A stretch of 64,000 nt of DNA from Sphingomonas sp. HMP6 (GCF_013374095.1 NZ_AP022672.1:1611501-1675500); one strand, 5' to 3'. Counted from the stretch's first letter, positions 19,598 through 28,496 are shown. The notes: generated by a model from the letters alone, not told the origin. Numbers and translations: made by a program.

Positions 19598-19714
19598 TCC
19601 CCCTTCTCCGGGCCCGGACGCCGGACGAGCGCCGCCCCCATGGGCTCGTCCGCCACGTCCCGCTGGAACGCCCCCTCCTTTCCAGAAGCCCCAGCCATGC
19701 TAGAGACCGACATC

Positions 19715-20434
19715 ATGGGGGACACGCCACACCTGTTGCTCGTCGATGACGAACGCTCGATCCGGGAGCCGCTCGCGCAATATCTGACGCGGCAGGGCTT
19801 TCGCGTGACGCAAGCCGGCGATGCCGAAGGTGCTCGTGCAAGAATGACGGCTTACGCGATCGATCTCGTGATCCTCGACATCATGATGCCGGGCGAGGAC
19901 GGCTTGTCGCTGACCCGCCACATTCGCGAAACCAGCGAAACCCCGGTCATCCTGCTCACCGCCCGAACCGAGGAGACCGACCGTATCGTCGGGCTCGAAA
20001 TGGGCGCCGACGATTATGTCGTGAAGCCCTTTTCCCCTCGCGAGCTGGCGGCCCGCGTGAAGGTCATCCTGCGCCGCGCCGCCGCCGGGGGCACGCGCCA
20101 GCATGCGCCCGAGACCGGCTCCTTCGCCTTCGCCGGTTGGGTGCTCAAATCGGGCGAGCGCACGTTGGTCGACCGCGAGGGCGTGTCGGTGCCGCTGTCG
20201 ACCGGCGAATACAACCTGCTCCACGCGCTGGTGACCCGCCCGCGCCAGGTGCTGACGCGCGACCAGTTGCTCGATCTGACGCAAGGGCGCGAGGCCGCCG
20301 CGTTCGACCGCGCGATCGACAATCAGATCAGTCGCCTGCGTCGCAAGATCGAGGCCGACCCCAAGACGCCTGAACTGATCAAGACGGTGTGGGGCGGCGG
20401 CTACACGCTGGCCGCCGAAGTGACGCGGCTTTGA
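19715..20434 (+). CDS. OmpR/PhoB-family response regulator
   Basis: A 239-aa two-component regulator. The receiver domain starts LLLVDDERSI and carries the phospho-acceptor Asp in DLVILDIMMPGEDG and the conserved Lys in VVKPFSPREL. The C-terminal winged helix has VSVPLSTGEYNLLHALV and ends IKTVWGGGYTLAAE. The ATG at 19715 (MGDTPHLLLVDDE) matches the family N-terminus; ATGs at 19697 and further upstream are possible. Its stop overlaps the start of the histidine kinase, giving a clear cognate pair. Target genes cannot be deduced. Confidence 0.92.
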   Translation: MGDTPHLLLVDDERSIREPLAQYLTRQGFRVTQAGDAEGARARMTAYAIDLVILDIMMPGEDGLSLTRHIRETSETPVILLTARTEETDRIVGLEMGADDYVVKPFSPRELAARVKVILRRAAAGGTRQHAPETGSFAFAGWVLKSGERTLVDREGVSVPLSTGEYNLLHALVTRPRQVLTRDQLLDLTQGREAAAFDRAIDNQISRLRRKIEADPKTPELIKTVWGGGYTLAAEVTRL

Positions 20435-21786
20435 GGAGCGGGGCCGGGAGGCTGCTGCCGCGCAGCTTGTCGGGGCAAATGGCGCTGCTGATCGCGGTCG
20501 CCTTGTTCGTCGCCCAAGCGATCAACTTCAGCCTGCTGCTGTCGGAACGCCGCCAGGCACGGCTTGATCAGGCGACCGGCCCGGTGGTGACGCGGATCAT
20601 CGATGCCGATGAGCGGATCCATGCCGGCCGCGCGATCGGCGGGGGGAATTGGAGCCGTGTCCAGCTCGCTGCCGCCTCTCCGGTCATGCCTGCCGGGCAG
20701 CATGTGCCCGAGGTCGAGGCCGCTTTGCGCGGGGCGCTGAGCGATGCCGGTGTCCGGGTGAGGCGCATCCAGACGCAAGTGATACCGATCAAGCGCAACG
20801 ACCCCCGGCTGCGCTATGTGAGCAAGATGCGGGTCGAGCGGCTGCTGCGCGCCGGGGCCGAGCTGATGGTCGCGGTCGAGCGGACCGACGGGCAATGGCT
20901 GATCCTCAATCTCCCGTGGTCGCGGAATGATGCCGCGATCTTCTGGCGGCTGATCGCGCAGACGCTGATCCTGTACGGTGTCGCGCTGGTCCCACTGCTT
21001 TGGGCGGCACGGCGGATTTCGCGGCCGTTGCGCAGTCTCGCCACTGCCGCCCGCGCGTTTCAGCCGGGCGCGGCGGTCGATCCGGTCGCGGCACGTGGCC
21101 CGCAGGACGTGCGCGACGTGATCGTGGCGTTCAACGCGCTGCGGCTGCGCGTGACGGCGATGCTGGACGAGAAGGACCGGATGCTCGGCGCGATCGGGCA
21201 CGATCTGCGCACGCCGCTTGCGGCCCTTCGCGTGCGGATCGAATCGGTCGAGGATGAGGATGACCGGGTGAAGATGGCGGACACGATCGCCGAGATGAAC
21301 TCGACGCTCGACGACATCTTGTCGCTGGCCCGGCTCGGCCGCCCGAGCGAACCGCCGACCGAAGTCGACCTCGCGGCACTGGTCGATGCCGTGGTCGAGG
21401 ATTTCCGCGATCTGGGCAGCAACATCGTGTTCGAGGAAGCGGCGCGGCTGAAGATGCGGCTGCGCCCCGGCCTGATGCGCCGCGCGGTGCGCAATCTGAT
21501 CGAAAATGCGCTGAAATATGCCGGCGCGGCGGAGGTCACGGTCACCGCCGAAGCGCGCTCGGTCGTCATCGCCGTCTGCGACCGCGGCCCGGGCATCCCG
21601 CCCGACCGGCTGGGCGACGTGTTCGAGGCGTTCACCCGGATCGAGACATCGCGCAACAAGGAGACGGGCGGGATCGGGCTCGGCTTGGCGCTGGCGCGGA
21701 CGATCGTGCGCGATGCGGGCGGGGATATCACGCTGGAGAATCGCGACGGTGGCGGGTTGGTGGCGCGGATTGTGCTGGTGCGGTAA
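20431..21786 (+). CDS. Sensor histidine kinase
   Basis: A 451-aa membrane histidine kinase, cognate to the preceding response regulator. One helix near the N-terminus (MALLIAVALFVAQAINFSLLL) and one near mid-protein (LIAQTLILYGVALVPLLW) flank a periplasmic sensor of about 120 residues. HAMP, the dimerisation His in IGHDLRTPLAALR, and the ATPase N, G1 and G2 boxes (NLIENALKYA, CDRGPGIP, GIGLGLALART) follow. The start is uncertain: TTG 20431 overlapping the regulator stop as TTGA gives a sensible N-terminus, whereas the first in-frame ATG (20479) would begin inside the first helix. Confidence 0.87.
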   Translation: MRSGAGRLLPRSLSGQMALLIAVALFVAQAINFSLLLSERRQARLDQATGPVVTRIIDADERIHAGRAIGGGNWSRVQLAAASPVMPAGQHVPEVEAALRGALSDAGVRVRRIQTQVIPIKRNDPRLRYVSKMRVERLLRAGAELMVAVERTDGQWLILNLPWSRNDAAIFWRLIAQTLILYGVALVPLLWAARRISRPLRSLATAARAFQPGAAVDPVAARGPQDVRDVIVAFNALRLRVTAMLDEKDRMLGAIGHDLRTPLAALRVRIESVEDEDDRVKMADTIAEMNSTLDDILSLARLGRPSEPPTEVDLAALVDAVVEDFRDLGSNIVFEEAARLKMRLRPGLMRRAVRNLIENALKYAGAAEVTVTAEARSVVIAVCDRGPGIPPDRLGDVFEAFTRIETSRNKETGGIGLGLALARTIVRDAGGDITLENRDGGGLVARIVLVR

Positions 21787-22112
21787 GGGGCGAAAGTGCC
21801 GAAAGTGCCACTCAGAACGGTGTTTTGGGGGTGGAAGTTCACTGAAGTTCACGCGAAACGCCGTTTTTTGCGGGCATCGTGCGGGGAAGGTTAGGCTAAA
21901 GTTAGGGATAAACACGTTTTGACGCGGATGTCCCGCGCGGTGGGATTGAGGGGCCGGCGGGGTCAAAGAGCGTGGGGTGGAAGGCTTGCGACGGCACTAT
22001 GACATTGGGCGGGTTTGTAGGACAGATCTCTTGGTCAGCAGATTGGCGCATGGCCGATTTTGGGTGAAAAGCGGTCCTTTGCCAAACCTTGAAGATTTGG
22101 CGATTACGTAAC
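21787..22112. other. 326-bp intergenic region with short tandem duplications
   Basis: No gene is supported here. GAAAGTGCC is present twice in tandem (21792-21809) and GAAGTTCACT twice in tandem (21834-21852, second copy one base short). A diverged pair of ACGGTGTTTT and ACGCCGTTTT follows the same theme. The later part is lower in GC than its surroundings. It lies between the histidine kinase and a small gene of atypical composition. Confidence 0.6.
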
Positions 22113-22439
22113 TTACAGACCCAAGGCGCGGACCAGCAGGTAAACGCCTGCGACGAGCAATGCCGCGATTACCAGACACCCCCAACGTGGCACCTTGACC
22201 CGGCGGCCTTCGTCTTCCCCCCAAATTATTTCCTGCGCAGAGTAACCAGTGGTGCCATCTAAAAGTGCGTCTGGCGACATTTGCCCAAACGCCATCTGGT
22301 CCTCCGCGCAGCGAGAGTGGGCGTAGACACTCTGTGCTGCCTCGCGCTCCCACAGGTTGGTCGCGATCAAGCGCAGAGCAGCGTAGTCTTCTTTGGTTAT
22401 GTCCTTGCCGCAGAAGCAGCAAATGTAACCGTCATTCAC
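22113..22439 (-). CDS. Small C-terminally anchored hypothetical protein with Cys/His cluster
   Basis: A 108-aa protein of unrecognised family. GTG 22439 is preceded by GGAGG at 8-nt spacing, so it is preferred over the longer frame to 22487. The N-terminus reads YICCFCGKDITKED, followed later by HSRCAEDQM; the cysteines and His could form a small zinc site. The last 25 residues (CLVIAALLVAGVYLLVRALGL) are a membrane anchor, giving a cytoplasmic domain on the inner membrane. Base composition is visibly lower in GC than flanking genes, consistent with acquisition. No functional partner is visible. Confidence 0.6.
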   Translation of the reverse strand: MNDGYICCFCGKDITKEDYAALRLIATNLWEREAAQSVYAHSRCAEDQMAFGQMSPDALLDGTTGYSAQEIIWGEDEGRRVKVPRWGCLVIAALLVAGVYLLVRALGL

Positions 22440-22554
22440 TCCGGTGCCTCCGCCCGACCATCTGGGCCATCTTATATACCCAATCACTCTATCGTTGGCA
22501 CAGCATAGCCGCTACCCGAACGACCGCAATTGGGCGGAAGCCGCCACCACCCCC

Positions 22555-23007
22555 TCAACCCACCCCCACCACCTCGATCGCCTCGTCCTTCCCCGCGAAA
22601 TCGACGCGCTCGCCCACTTCCGCGCCGATCAGCGCGCGCGCTAAGGGCGCCTGGAAGCCCACCCGCCCCTCGGCCGGATCGGCTTCGTCGCCGCCGACGA
22701 TGTCAACCGTGCGCTCGGCGCCGTTGAGGCGATAGGTGACGCGGCTGCCGATGCCGACGGTGCCGGGTTCGGGCGGGGGCACTACCTCCGCCGTGGTCTG
22801 GCGGGTGTGCCAATAGCGGAGTTCGCGTTGGAGCGCGGCTCGATCCGCTTCCGCCGCAGACGCGATCAACGTTTCTAGCTCCACCACCTTCGCGCCGATC
22901 AGTGTCAGCCCACGCGGCGTCACGAGGTTCGGCCCCGGCGCTATCGGGCGTTCGAATTTGGGTTCGAGATGTTCTTCGTCGCTTTCGCGGCGGAAGGCGA
23001 CGCTCAT
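22555..23007 (-). CDS. GreA/GreB-family transcription elongation factor
   Basis: A 150-aa protein with the Gre layout: an N-terminal coiled-coil (VTPRGLTLIGAKVVELETLIASA, ELRYWHTRQ) and a C-terminal FKBP-like domain (GSRVTYRLNGAERTVDIVGGDEADPAEGRVGF then PLARALIGAEVGERV). Gre factors rescue backtracked RNA polymerase by stimulating transcript cleavage. It is closer to GreB-like paralogues than to the main GreA. The ATG at 23007 has AAAGGA at 7-nt spacing. Whether the coiled-coil tip keeps the acidic catalytic pair is unclear by eye. Confidence 0.85.
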   Translation of the reverse strand: MSVAFRRESDEEHLEPKFERPIAPGPNLVTPRGLTLIGAKVVELETLIASAAEADRAALQRELRYWHTRQTTAEVVPPPEPGTVGIGSRVTYRLNGAERTVDIVGGDEADPAEGRVGFQAPLARALIGAEVGERVDFAGKDEAIEVVGVG

Positions 23008-23040
23008 GTTCGGTCCTTTGTCCTATCCATTGCACACTCC

Positions 23041-23246
23041 CCTGCCCGTTCGTGCTGAGCTTGTCGAAGCACTCTTTGCCACGAGGTGTGGCCTGTGGAG
23101 CACGGGCCCTTCGACAGTGATGAGGTGGAAACGTCCCCCGGACGTTTCCAGCCGAGCCGGGGGCTCGGCGACCTCATCACCAGGGCGAACGGGATCGGTT
23201 TCCCGTCCCCGGTGTCTCGACTTCGCTCGACACGAACGGAGTTTGG
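23041..23246. repeat. Repeat cluster upstream of the ABC-F gene
   Basis: A GTTCGTGCTGAGCTTGTCGAAGC-type arm near 23049-23072 faces a TGTCTCGACTTCGCTCGACACGAACGG arm near 23213-23239, with further GACGTTTCC and GCCGAGCCGG palindromes between. The same TGAGC(C/T)TGTCGAAG core recurs at 25191, 33086, 36138 and 51746. There is no gene in 23008-23309. Confidence 0.7.
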
Positions 23247-23309
23247 AATGCGCCAACGCACAAACCCGCCCCTTGGGTGCAGCGCAACAATCTGCTAGGC
23301 GCGCGGCTT

Positions 23310-25169
23310 ATGCTCAATATCAACGGTATCACGGTGCGCCTTGGCGGGCGCGCGATCCTCGACGGCGCGAGTGCCGCCTTGCCGCCCAAAAGCCGCGTCG
23401 GGCTGATCGGGCGCAATGGCGCCGGCAAATCGACGCTGATGAAGGTTATGATCGGGCAATTGGAGCCCGACCTCGGCGAAATCGAAATGCCGCGCGGCAC
23501 CCGCATCGGTTACATCGCGCAGGAGGCACCGTCGGGCACCACCACGCCGATCGAGGCGGTTCTGGCAGGCGATACCGAGCGCGCGGCGCTGATGCTGGAG
23601 GCGGAAACCTGCACCGATCCCGACCGGATGGGCGCGGTGTACGACCGCCTCACCGCGATCGATGCGTACACGGCCGAGGCGCGCGCCGCCCGGATCCTGG
23701 TCGGGCTGGGCTTCGACGAGGAAATGCAGCAGCGTCCGCTCGACAGTTATTCGGGCGGGTGGAAGATGCGCGTGGCGCTCGCCTCGCTGCTGTTTTCGGA
23801 GCCAGACCTGCTGTTGCTCGACGAGCCGTCGAACCATCTCGACCTCGAAGCGACGTTGTGGCTCGAGAATTTCTTAAAATCGTACCCGGCGATGATGGTC
23901 GTGATCAGCCATGAGCGCGATTTGCTCAACAATGTCGTCGACACGATCCTGCACCTCGAAGGCGGCAAGGTGCATCTCTACACCGGCGGCTATAACAGTT
24001 TCGAGCGGCAGCGCGCCGAGCGGGTCGCGCAGCTTGCCGCGGCCAAGGCGTCGCAGGATGCGCAACGCGCCAAACTGAGCGAATATATCGCCAAGAACAG
24101 CGCGCGCGCCTCGACCGCGAAGCAAGCGCAGAGCCGCCAGAAGATGCTGGCGAAGATGCAGCCGATCGCATCGATGGCAGAGGATTCGACGCTGTCGTTC
24201 GATTTCCCGTCGCCGGAGGAATTGCGCCCGCCGCTGATCACGCTCGACATGGCGGCGGTCGGCTATGCCGACAAGCCGATCCTGCAGCGTTTGAACTTGC
24301 GGCTCGATCCCGATGATCGCGTCGCGCTGCTCGGGCGCAACGGCAATGGCAAGACCACCCTCGCCCGCCTGCTCGCGGCGCAATTGCCCGCGATGGACGG
24401 CGCGATGACCGCGTCGGGCAAGATGCGCGTCGGATACTTCACGCAGTACCAGGTCGAGGAGCTCGACGGCGACGACACGCCGCTGGAGCATATGACGCGC
24501 ATGATGTCGGGCAAGACGCCCGGCGCGGTGCGCGCGCAGCTTGGGCGCTTCGGCTTTTCCGGCGTGAAAGCGACGCAGAAGGTCGGCAAGCTCTCGGGCG
24601 GCGAACGCGCGCGGCTCGCGCTGGCGCTGATCACACGCGATGCGCCGCACATGCTGATCCTCGACGAACCGACCAACCATCTCGACGTCGATGCGCGCGA
24701 GGCGCTGGTGCAGGCGCTCAACGCCTATGACGGCGCGGTGATCCTGGTTAGCCACGACCGGCATATGGTGGAACTCACCGCCGATCGGCTGGTGCTGGTC
24801 GATAATGGCACGGCGAAGGAATATGCTGGCAGCATGGAGGATTATATCGCCTTCGTGCTGGCGGGCGAAGGCGGCGACACGGGCAAGACCAAGGCGGCGG
24901 CGAAAAAGGACGACAAGCCGCAACTGAGCGCGGCGGCGGTGGCGTTGCAGAAGAAGGCGCACGAGGCCGAGGCTTTGGTCGCCAAGCTGACCAAGCAGCG
25001 TGACGCGATCGACCGCGCGATGCTTGATCCGAGCACGGCGGAGGCGTGGCTGGCGCGGCTATCGCCCGCCGATTTGACGAAGCAGCACGCCCAGGTTTCG
25101 AAGAAGCTGGATGCCGCCGAGGCCGTGTGGTTCGAGATCAGCGAGACGCTGGAACTGACCGCGGCGTAA
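23310..25169 (+). CDS. ABC-F family ATPase (Uup/YheS type)
   Basis: A 619-aa soluble protein with two ABC domains and no membrane segment. Walker A motifs are GRNGAGKST and GRNGNGKTT, signatures YSGGWKMR and LSGGERAR, Walker B LLLLDEPSNHLD and LILDEPTNHLD. The linker between the domains is the charged helical segment expected for ABC-F proteins, which act on the ribosome. A C-terminal coiled-coil of about 90 residues (EALVAKLTKQRDAID) resembles the Uup DNA/RNA-binding tail. The ATG at 23310 gives the normal MLNINGITV start. It probably acts in translation or ribosome rescue, not transport. Confidence 0.92.
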   Translation: MLNINGITVRLGGRAILDGASAALPPKSRVGLIGRNGAGKSTLMKVMIGQLEPDLGEIEMPRGTRIGYIAQEAPSGTTTPIEAVLAGDTERAALMLEAETCTDPDRMGAVYDRLTAIDAYTAEARAARILVGLGFDEEMQQRPLDSYSGGWKMRVALASLLFSEPDLLLLDEPSNHLDLEATLWLENFLKSYPAMMVVISHERDLLNNVVDTILHLEGGKVHLYTGGYNSFERQRAERVAQLAAAKASQDAQRAKLSEYIAKNSARASTAKQAQSRQKMLAKMQPIASMAEDSTLSFDFPSPEELRPPLITLDMAAVGYADKPILQRLNLRLDPDDRVALLGRNGNGKTTLARLLAAQLPAMDGAMTASGKMRVGYFTQYQVEELDGDDTPLEHMTRMMSGKTPGAVRAQLGRFGFSGVKATQKVGKLSGGERARLALALITRDAPHMLILDEPTNHLDVDAREALVQALNAYDGAVILVSHDRHMVELTADRLVLVDNGTAKEYAGSMEDYIAFVLAGEGGDTGKTKAAAKKDDKPQLSAAAVALQKKAHEAEALVAKLTKQRDAIDRAMLDPSTAEAWLARLSPADLTKQHAQVSKKLDAAEAVWFEISETLELTAA

Positions 25170-25190
25170 CGTCTGGGCGGGCACCCCGCC

Positions 25191-25292
25191 CCGTTCGCCC
25201 TGGGCCTGTCGAACGGCACCTCTCCGCAAGCGACGCCAGCGACCGCACAGAGCCGGCGTCGACAACCCCGGATCAAGTCCGGGGCCGAACGG
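25191..25292. repeat. Degenerate palindromes after the ABC-F gene
   Basis: CCGTTCGCCCTGGGCCTGTCG (25191-25211) is a single arm of the TGTCGAAG repeat family. The hairpin CCCCGGA/TCCGGGG (25266-25284) resembles the arm core at 1341-1355. It may also terminate the ABC-F transcript. Confidence 0.5.
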
Positions 25293-25339
25293 AGGATAGG
25301 TCAAAGCTGAATAGGGACCGGCCCTCTGAGAGAGGCCGG

Positions 25340-25424
25340 TGGTGCGGGTGGTCGGGGTCGAACCGACACTCCTTGCGGAACGGGATTTTGAGTCCCGCGC
25401 GTCTACCAATTTCACCACACCCGC
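25340..25424 (-). tRNA. tRNA-Leu (anticodon CAA), CCA encoded
   Basis: Read on the minus strand it begins GCGGGTG and ends CACCCGCACCA, giving a perfect 7-bp acceptor stem with discriminator A and encoded CCA. The anticodon stem-loop is CGGGA-CTCAAAA-TCCCG, placing CAA at positions 34-36, so it reads UUG leucine codons. A long variable arm and the T-loop GGTTCGACCCC are present, as expected for a class II leucine tRNA. Confidence 0.96.
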
Positions 25425-25461
25425 GTGCGGATGGCGCTGGTAGCCGCAGCGGCGGCAGACT

Positions 25462-25800
25462 TCAAGCCCAGTGATGCACCGGTTGCCCCGGACGCGCCTG
25501 AACATATTCGGCGCTGACCGCAGTAGCGATCGTCTGCTCGGCGATCCCGACGAAGCGCGCATAGCTGCGCGCGAAGCCGACCGCATAAACGCGGGCGTGG
25601 AACCCATCATAGTCGCCGCGTTCAATCGATTCGAGGTGAGATACGGTAATGCGTGTATGACGCGATACATCGATCAGCGATGCGCCGATCGCCTCGCGCG
25701 CTTGCCGCAGCAAGGCGCCAGGCCGGGCACTGGGCATCAAGCCGAGTTCGATTCCTTCGAAGGCATCGAAGCCGCGCTCCGCCAAATTCGCTGCTGCCAC
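25462..25800 (-). CDS. Small helix-turn-helix protein, RodZ N-terminal-like
   Basis: A 112-aa protein matching the N-terminal HTH region of RodZ-type proteins: LRQAREAIGASLIDVSRHTRITVSHLESIERGDYDGF then VYAVGFARSYARFVG, with the conserved tyrosine-rich end. No membrane helix or periplasmic domain follows, so it is not a complete RodZ. GTG 25800 is the first start; ATG 25737 is an alternative that leaves the HTH intact. It lies 37 bp from tRNA-Leu on the same strand. It may be a DNA-binding regulator or a truncated cytoskeletal adaptor. Confidence 0.75.
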   Translation of the reverse strand: MAAANLAERGFDAFEGIELGLMPSARPGALLRQAREAIGASLIDVSRHTRITVSHLESIERGDYDGFHARVYAVGFARSYARFVGIAEQTIATAVSAEYVQARPGQPVHHWA

Positions 25801-25893
25801 TCCGTGCGCCCCCGCCCTACGACGCGCAACCGTTACGGAATCGAATCGATATGATCAATCCCGTTGACGCCGCCGGGCGGACGCTCGAGTCCC

Positions 25894-26427
25894 TTATTCG
25901 AACGTTCGCGCAAGGTCGGCGGGCAGATCGGCCTTCGGGTCATCGCCGAAGCGGTTCGGCCCGCGCGTGCCTTCGGTGCAATACCAGACCAGCAGCAGCA
26001 GGCCGGAGATGAACACGCCCAGAAACGCGACGCCGGCGAACATCATGCTGGAGACGCTGGCCGCCGCAGCACCGGCAAACACACCCCCGAACGCGAGCAC
26101 GAGCGGCACGATCGGCAGCAGGATCCACCAACCGCTGCGGTCGGTATCGTGCAACCGCCGCACCGCGACCGTGATGTTCGGGACCAGCACGGCAAGCGAA
26201 AAGACCCCCGACAGCAGTCCGCCGCTGAGATTTCCGGCGGCGCCCATCGCACCGGGCGCGCTGCTGGTCGTGGTCGTCGCGCTGCCGCCCAGACCGAGGA
26301 CGGCATCGAGGATGCTCAATACGATGTTGGCGAGGATCAGGAACAGGATCCACATCCAATATTCCTTGCGCCGCGAACGCCCGCTGAATTCCGCATAGCG
26401 TTTCAGCGGTAAGATCATCCATTCCAT
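25894..26427 (-). CDS. DUF805 family integral membrane protein
   Basis: A 177-aa membrane protein. The N-terminal YAEFSGRSRRKEYWMWILF and the mid-protein AVRRLHDTDRSGWWIL motifs are hallmarks of DUF805. About four hydrophobic helices are visible, and the C-terminus is soluble (GTRGPNRFGDDPKADLP, also characteristic). Family function is not established. The start MEWMILPLKRY is normal for the family. The gene is in the same direction as YifB but separated by 80 bp. Confidence 0.92.
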   Translation of the reverse strand: MEWMILPLKRYAEFSGRSRRKEYWMWILFLILANIVLSILDAVLGLGGSATTTTSSAPGAMGAAGNLSGGLLSGVFSLAVLVPNITVAVRRLHDTDRSGWWILLPIVPLVLAFGGVFAGAAAASVSSMMFAGVAFLGVFISGLLLLVWYCTEGTRGPNRFGDDPKADLPADLARTFE

Positions 26428-26507
26428 AGCGGCCCCCAGTTTTCAGCGATTCCTCGCCGGTTCAAAGACATGTGTCGCGGCACTTCATCGCCATGGCAAG
26501 TCGAACC

Positions 26508-28013
26508 TCAGTTGCGCGGCGCTTGCCGGCGATAGCTCAGCGCCTCCGCCACGTGGATGCGCCCGACCTGTTCCACCCCCGCAAGATCGGCGATGGTCCG
26601 CGCGACCCGCAGGATGCGGGTATAGCCGCGCGCCGAGAGCCGCATCGCCTCCGACGCCTGCGCCAGCAGCTTGCGGCCTGCCTCGTCCGGCGTCGCAACG
26701 GTATCGAGCAGCACACCGTCAACCTCGGCATTGGTACGGATGGCGTGATCGGCATAGCGCACCTGCTGCACCGCGCGCGCGGCGGCGACGCGGGCGCCGA
26801 CCTCCGCCGATCCTTCGGTGGGCGGCGGCAGGACGAGATCGGCGGCGCTGACCGCCTGCACCTCGACATGCAGATCGATCCGGTCGAGCAGCGGCCCGGA
26901 CACCTTCGCCTGATAATCCGCCGCGCATTTCGGTGCGCGCGAGCAGGCCAGCGCCGCATCGCCGAGATGCCCGCAGCGGCACGGGTTCATCGCCGCGATC
27001 AGCTGGACCCGTGCCGGGAACGTCACGTGCGCATTGGCGCGCGCGACGCTGACGGTGCCGGTCTCGAGCGGCTGGCGTAGCGAATCGAGCACGGCGCGCT
27101 GAAATTCGGGGAGTTCGTCGAGGAACAGCACGCCGAGATGCGCGAGGCTGACTTCGCCGGGTTTGACCTTCAACCCGCCGCCGACCAGCGCCGCCATCGA
27201 TGCCGAATGGTGCGGCGCGCGGTACGGGCGGTTGCGGGTGAGCCGCCCGCCGTTGAGCGTCCCCGCGACGCTTGCCACCATCGACACCTCCAGCGCCTCG
27301 CCCGCATCCAGCGGCGGGAGGATACCCGGCAGGCAGGACGCCATCAGCGATTTGCCCGCGCCCGGCGGCCCGACCATCAGCATGTTGTGGCCCCCCGCCG
27401 CCGCGATCTCCAGCGCGCGCTTGGCGGTTTCCTGCCCCTTTACTTGCCGCAGATCGGGCCCGCCGACCCAATCCTCGGCCTCACCCGGCTCAGGCGCCCC
27501 GAGCAGGCCGTGGCCCTTGAAGTGGTTGATCAGCGACAGGATGTCGGGGGCCGCCAGCACGCCCGATCCGGCCCAGGCCGCCTCCGACCCTTGCGCCGCC
27601 GGACAGACCAGCCCCTTCCCCACTTCCGAGGCATGGAGCGCGGCCAGCAGCACGCCCGGCGACGGCGCGATCCGCGCGTCGAGGCTGAGTTCGCCAACCA
27701 CGACATAATCGGCAAGCGTCTCGGCATCGACCACGCCCATCGCGGCGAGCAGCGCGAGTGCGATCGGCAAATCGAAATGCGATCCTTCCTTGGGCAGATC
27801 AGCCGGGGACAGATTCACGACGATCCGCTTGGGCGGCAGCGCCAGGCCCATCGCGGCGATCGCCCCGCGTACCCGCTCGCGGCTTTCACCGACCGCCTTG
27901 TCACCAAGACCCACGACGTTGAAGGCGGGCAGGCCGGGGATGAGCTGCACCTGCACCTCGACCGCGCGCGCCTCGAGCCCGAGATACGCCACCGTCGATA
28001 CGCTCGCCACCAT
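26508..28013 (-). CDS. YifB/ComM family Mg-chelatase-like AAA+ ATPase
   Basis: A 501-aa AAA+ protein. The ATG at 28013 has GGGGGAA upstream and yields MVASVSTVAYLGLEARAV; the longer frame to 28121 is rejected. An N-terminal Lon-protease-S5-like domain (VVGLGDKAVGESRERVRGA) precedes the ATPase with Walker A GPPGAGKSLMA, Walker B VLFLDELPEF, and the RAPHHSASMAALVGGG block. The C-terminal Mg-chelatase domain ends the protein. Homologues such as ComM act as hexameric helicases promoting branch migration during natural transformation, so a role in recombination is likely. Confidence 0.94.
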   Translation of the reverse strand: MVASVSTVAYLGLEARAVEVQVQLIPGLPAFNVVGLGDKAVGESRERVRGAIAAMGLALPPKRIVVNLSPADLPKEGSHFDLPIALALLAAMGVVDAETLADYVVVGELSLDARIAPSPGVLLAALHASEVGKGLVCPAAQGSEAAWAGSGVLAAPDILSLINHFKGHGLLGAPEPGEAEDWVGGPDLRQVKGQETAKRALEIAAAGGHNMLMVGPPGAGKSLMASCLPGILPPLDAGEALEVSMVASVAGTLNGGRLTRNRPYRAPHHSASMAALVGGGLKVKPGEVSLAHLGVLFLDELPEFQRAVLDSLRQPLETGTVSVARANAHVTFPARVQLIAAMNPCRCGHLGDAALACSRAPKCAADYQAKVSGPLLDRIDLHVEVQAVSAADLVLPPPTEGSAEVGARVAAARAVQQVRYADHAIRTNAEVDGVLLDTVATPDEAGRKLLAQASEAMRLSARGYTRILRVARTIADLAGVEQVGRIHVAEALSYRRQAPRN

Positions 28014-28132
28014 GCGCCATTCCCCCCGGACAGGGGTGGAGCATAACCGGTTTCCGCCCCGAAGGAACCTGCCGCGGAAACCTGTCGCAGCCGCCTTGCG
28101 TGCGCAAGACACTGGTCCCACATGCGTACGAT

Positions 28133-28417
28133 ATGATTACGTCGCGAAACCCGATGATCCGCACCGGCCTGTTCGTCTCCGGCATCCTCGTGATCATCGT
28201 GTCACCGGTCATCGGCGCGATCCCCGGGCCGGGTGGGGTGTTCGTGTTCGCCGCCGGTCTCGCTCTGGTCTTGCAGAATTCGCACAAGGCGCGGCGTGGG
28301 TTCGTCCACGTCAAGCGGCGCTACCCGCGAGTCGGCCATTATGCCGACATGGGTTTGCGGCGTCAGAGTGCCGCGCGACGCCGCGCGCGCGACAAAGTGC
28401 CGCGTGCCGCGCGTTGA
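28133..28417 (+). CDS. Small membrane protein, PGPGW-like
   Basis: A 94-aa protein with one or two hydrophobic segments (TGLFVSGILVIIVSPVIGAIPGPGGVFVFAAGLALVL), containing the PGPGG motif of putative transmembrane PGPGW proteins. The C-terminal half is strongly basic (KRRYPRVGHYADMGLRRQSAARRRARDK). Function is unknown. ATG 28133 is used; ATG 28154 is possible. Neither has a strong Shine-Dalgarno. It precedes rpmH on the same strand by 86 bp. Confidence 0.72.
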   Translation: MITSRNPMIRTGLFVSGILVIIVSPVIGAIPGPGGVFVFAAGLALVLQNSHKARRGFVHVKRRYPRVGHYADMGLRRQSAARRRARDKVPRAAR

Positions 28418-28496
28418 CTTTACGCGGGCCTGAAGCTAAGCGCTCCCCATCAAGGCCGTCCTCGTGGCGGCCATTTGCTATTTTGACGTGCAGGGA

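Noticed and set aside
20401..21966. 521-aa minus-strand ORF
   Set aside because: Antisense to the histidine kinase; rich in Arg, His and Gln as expected for a shadow frame.
25340..25800. Genomic island integrated at tRNA-Leu
   Set aside because: No integrase, no duplicated tRNA 3' end, and the flanking genes look like ordinary chromosome.
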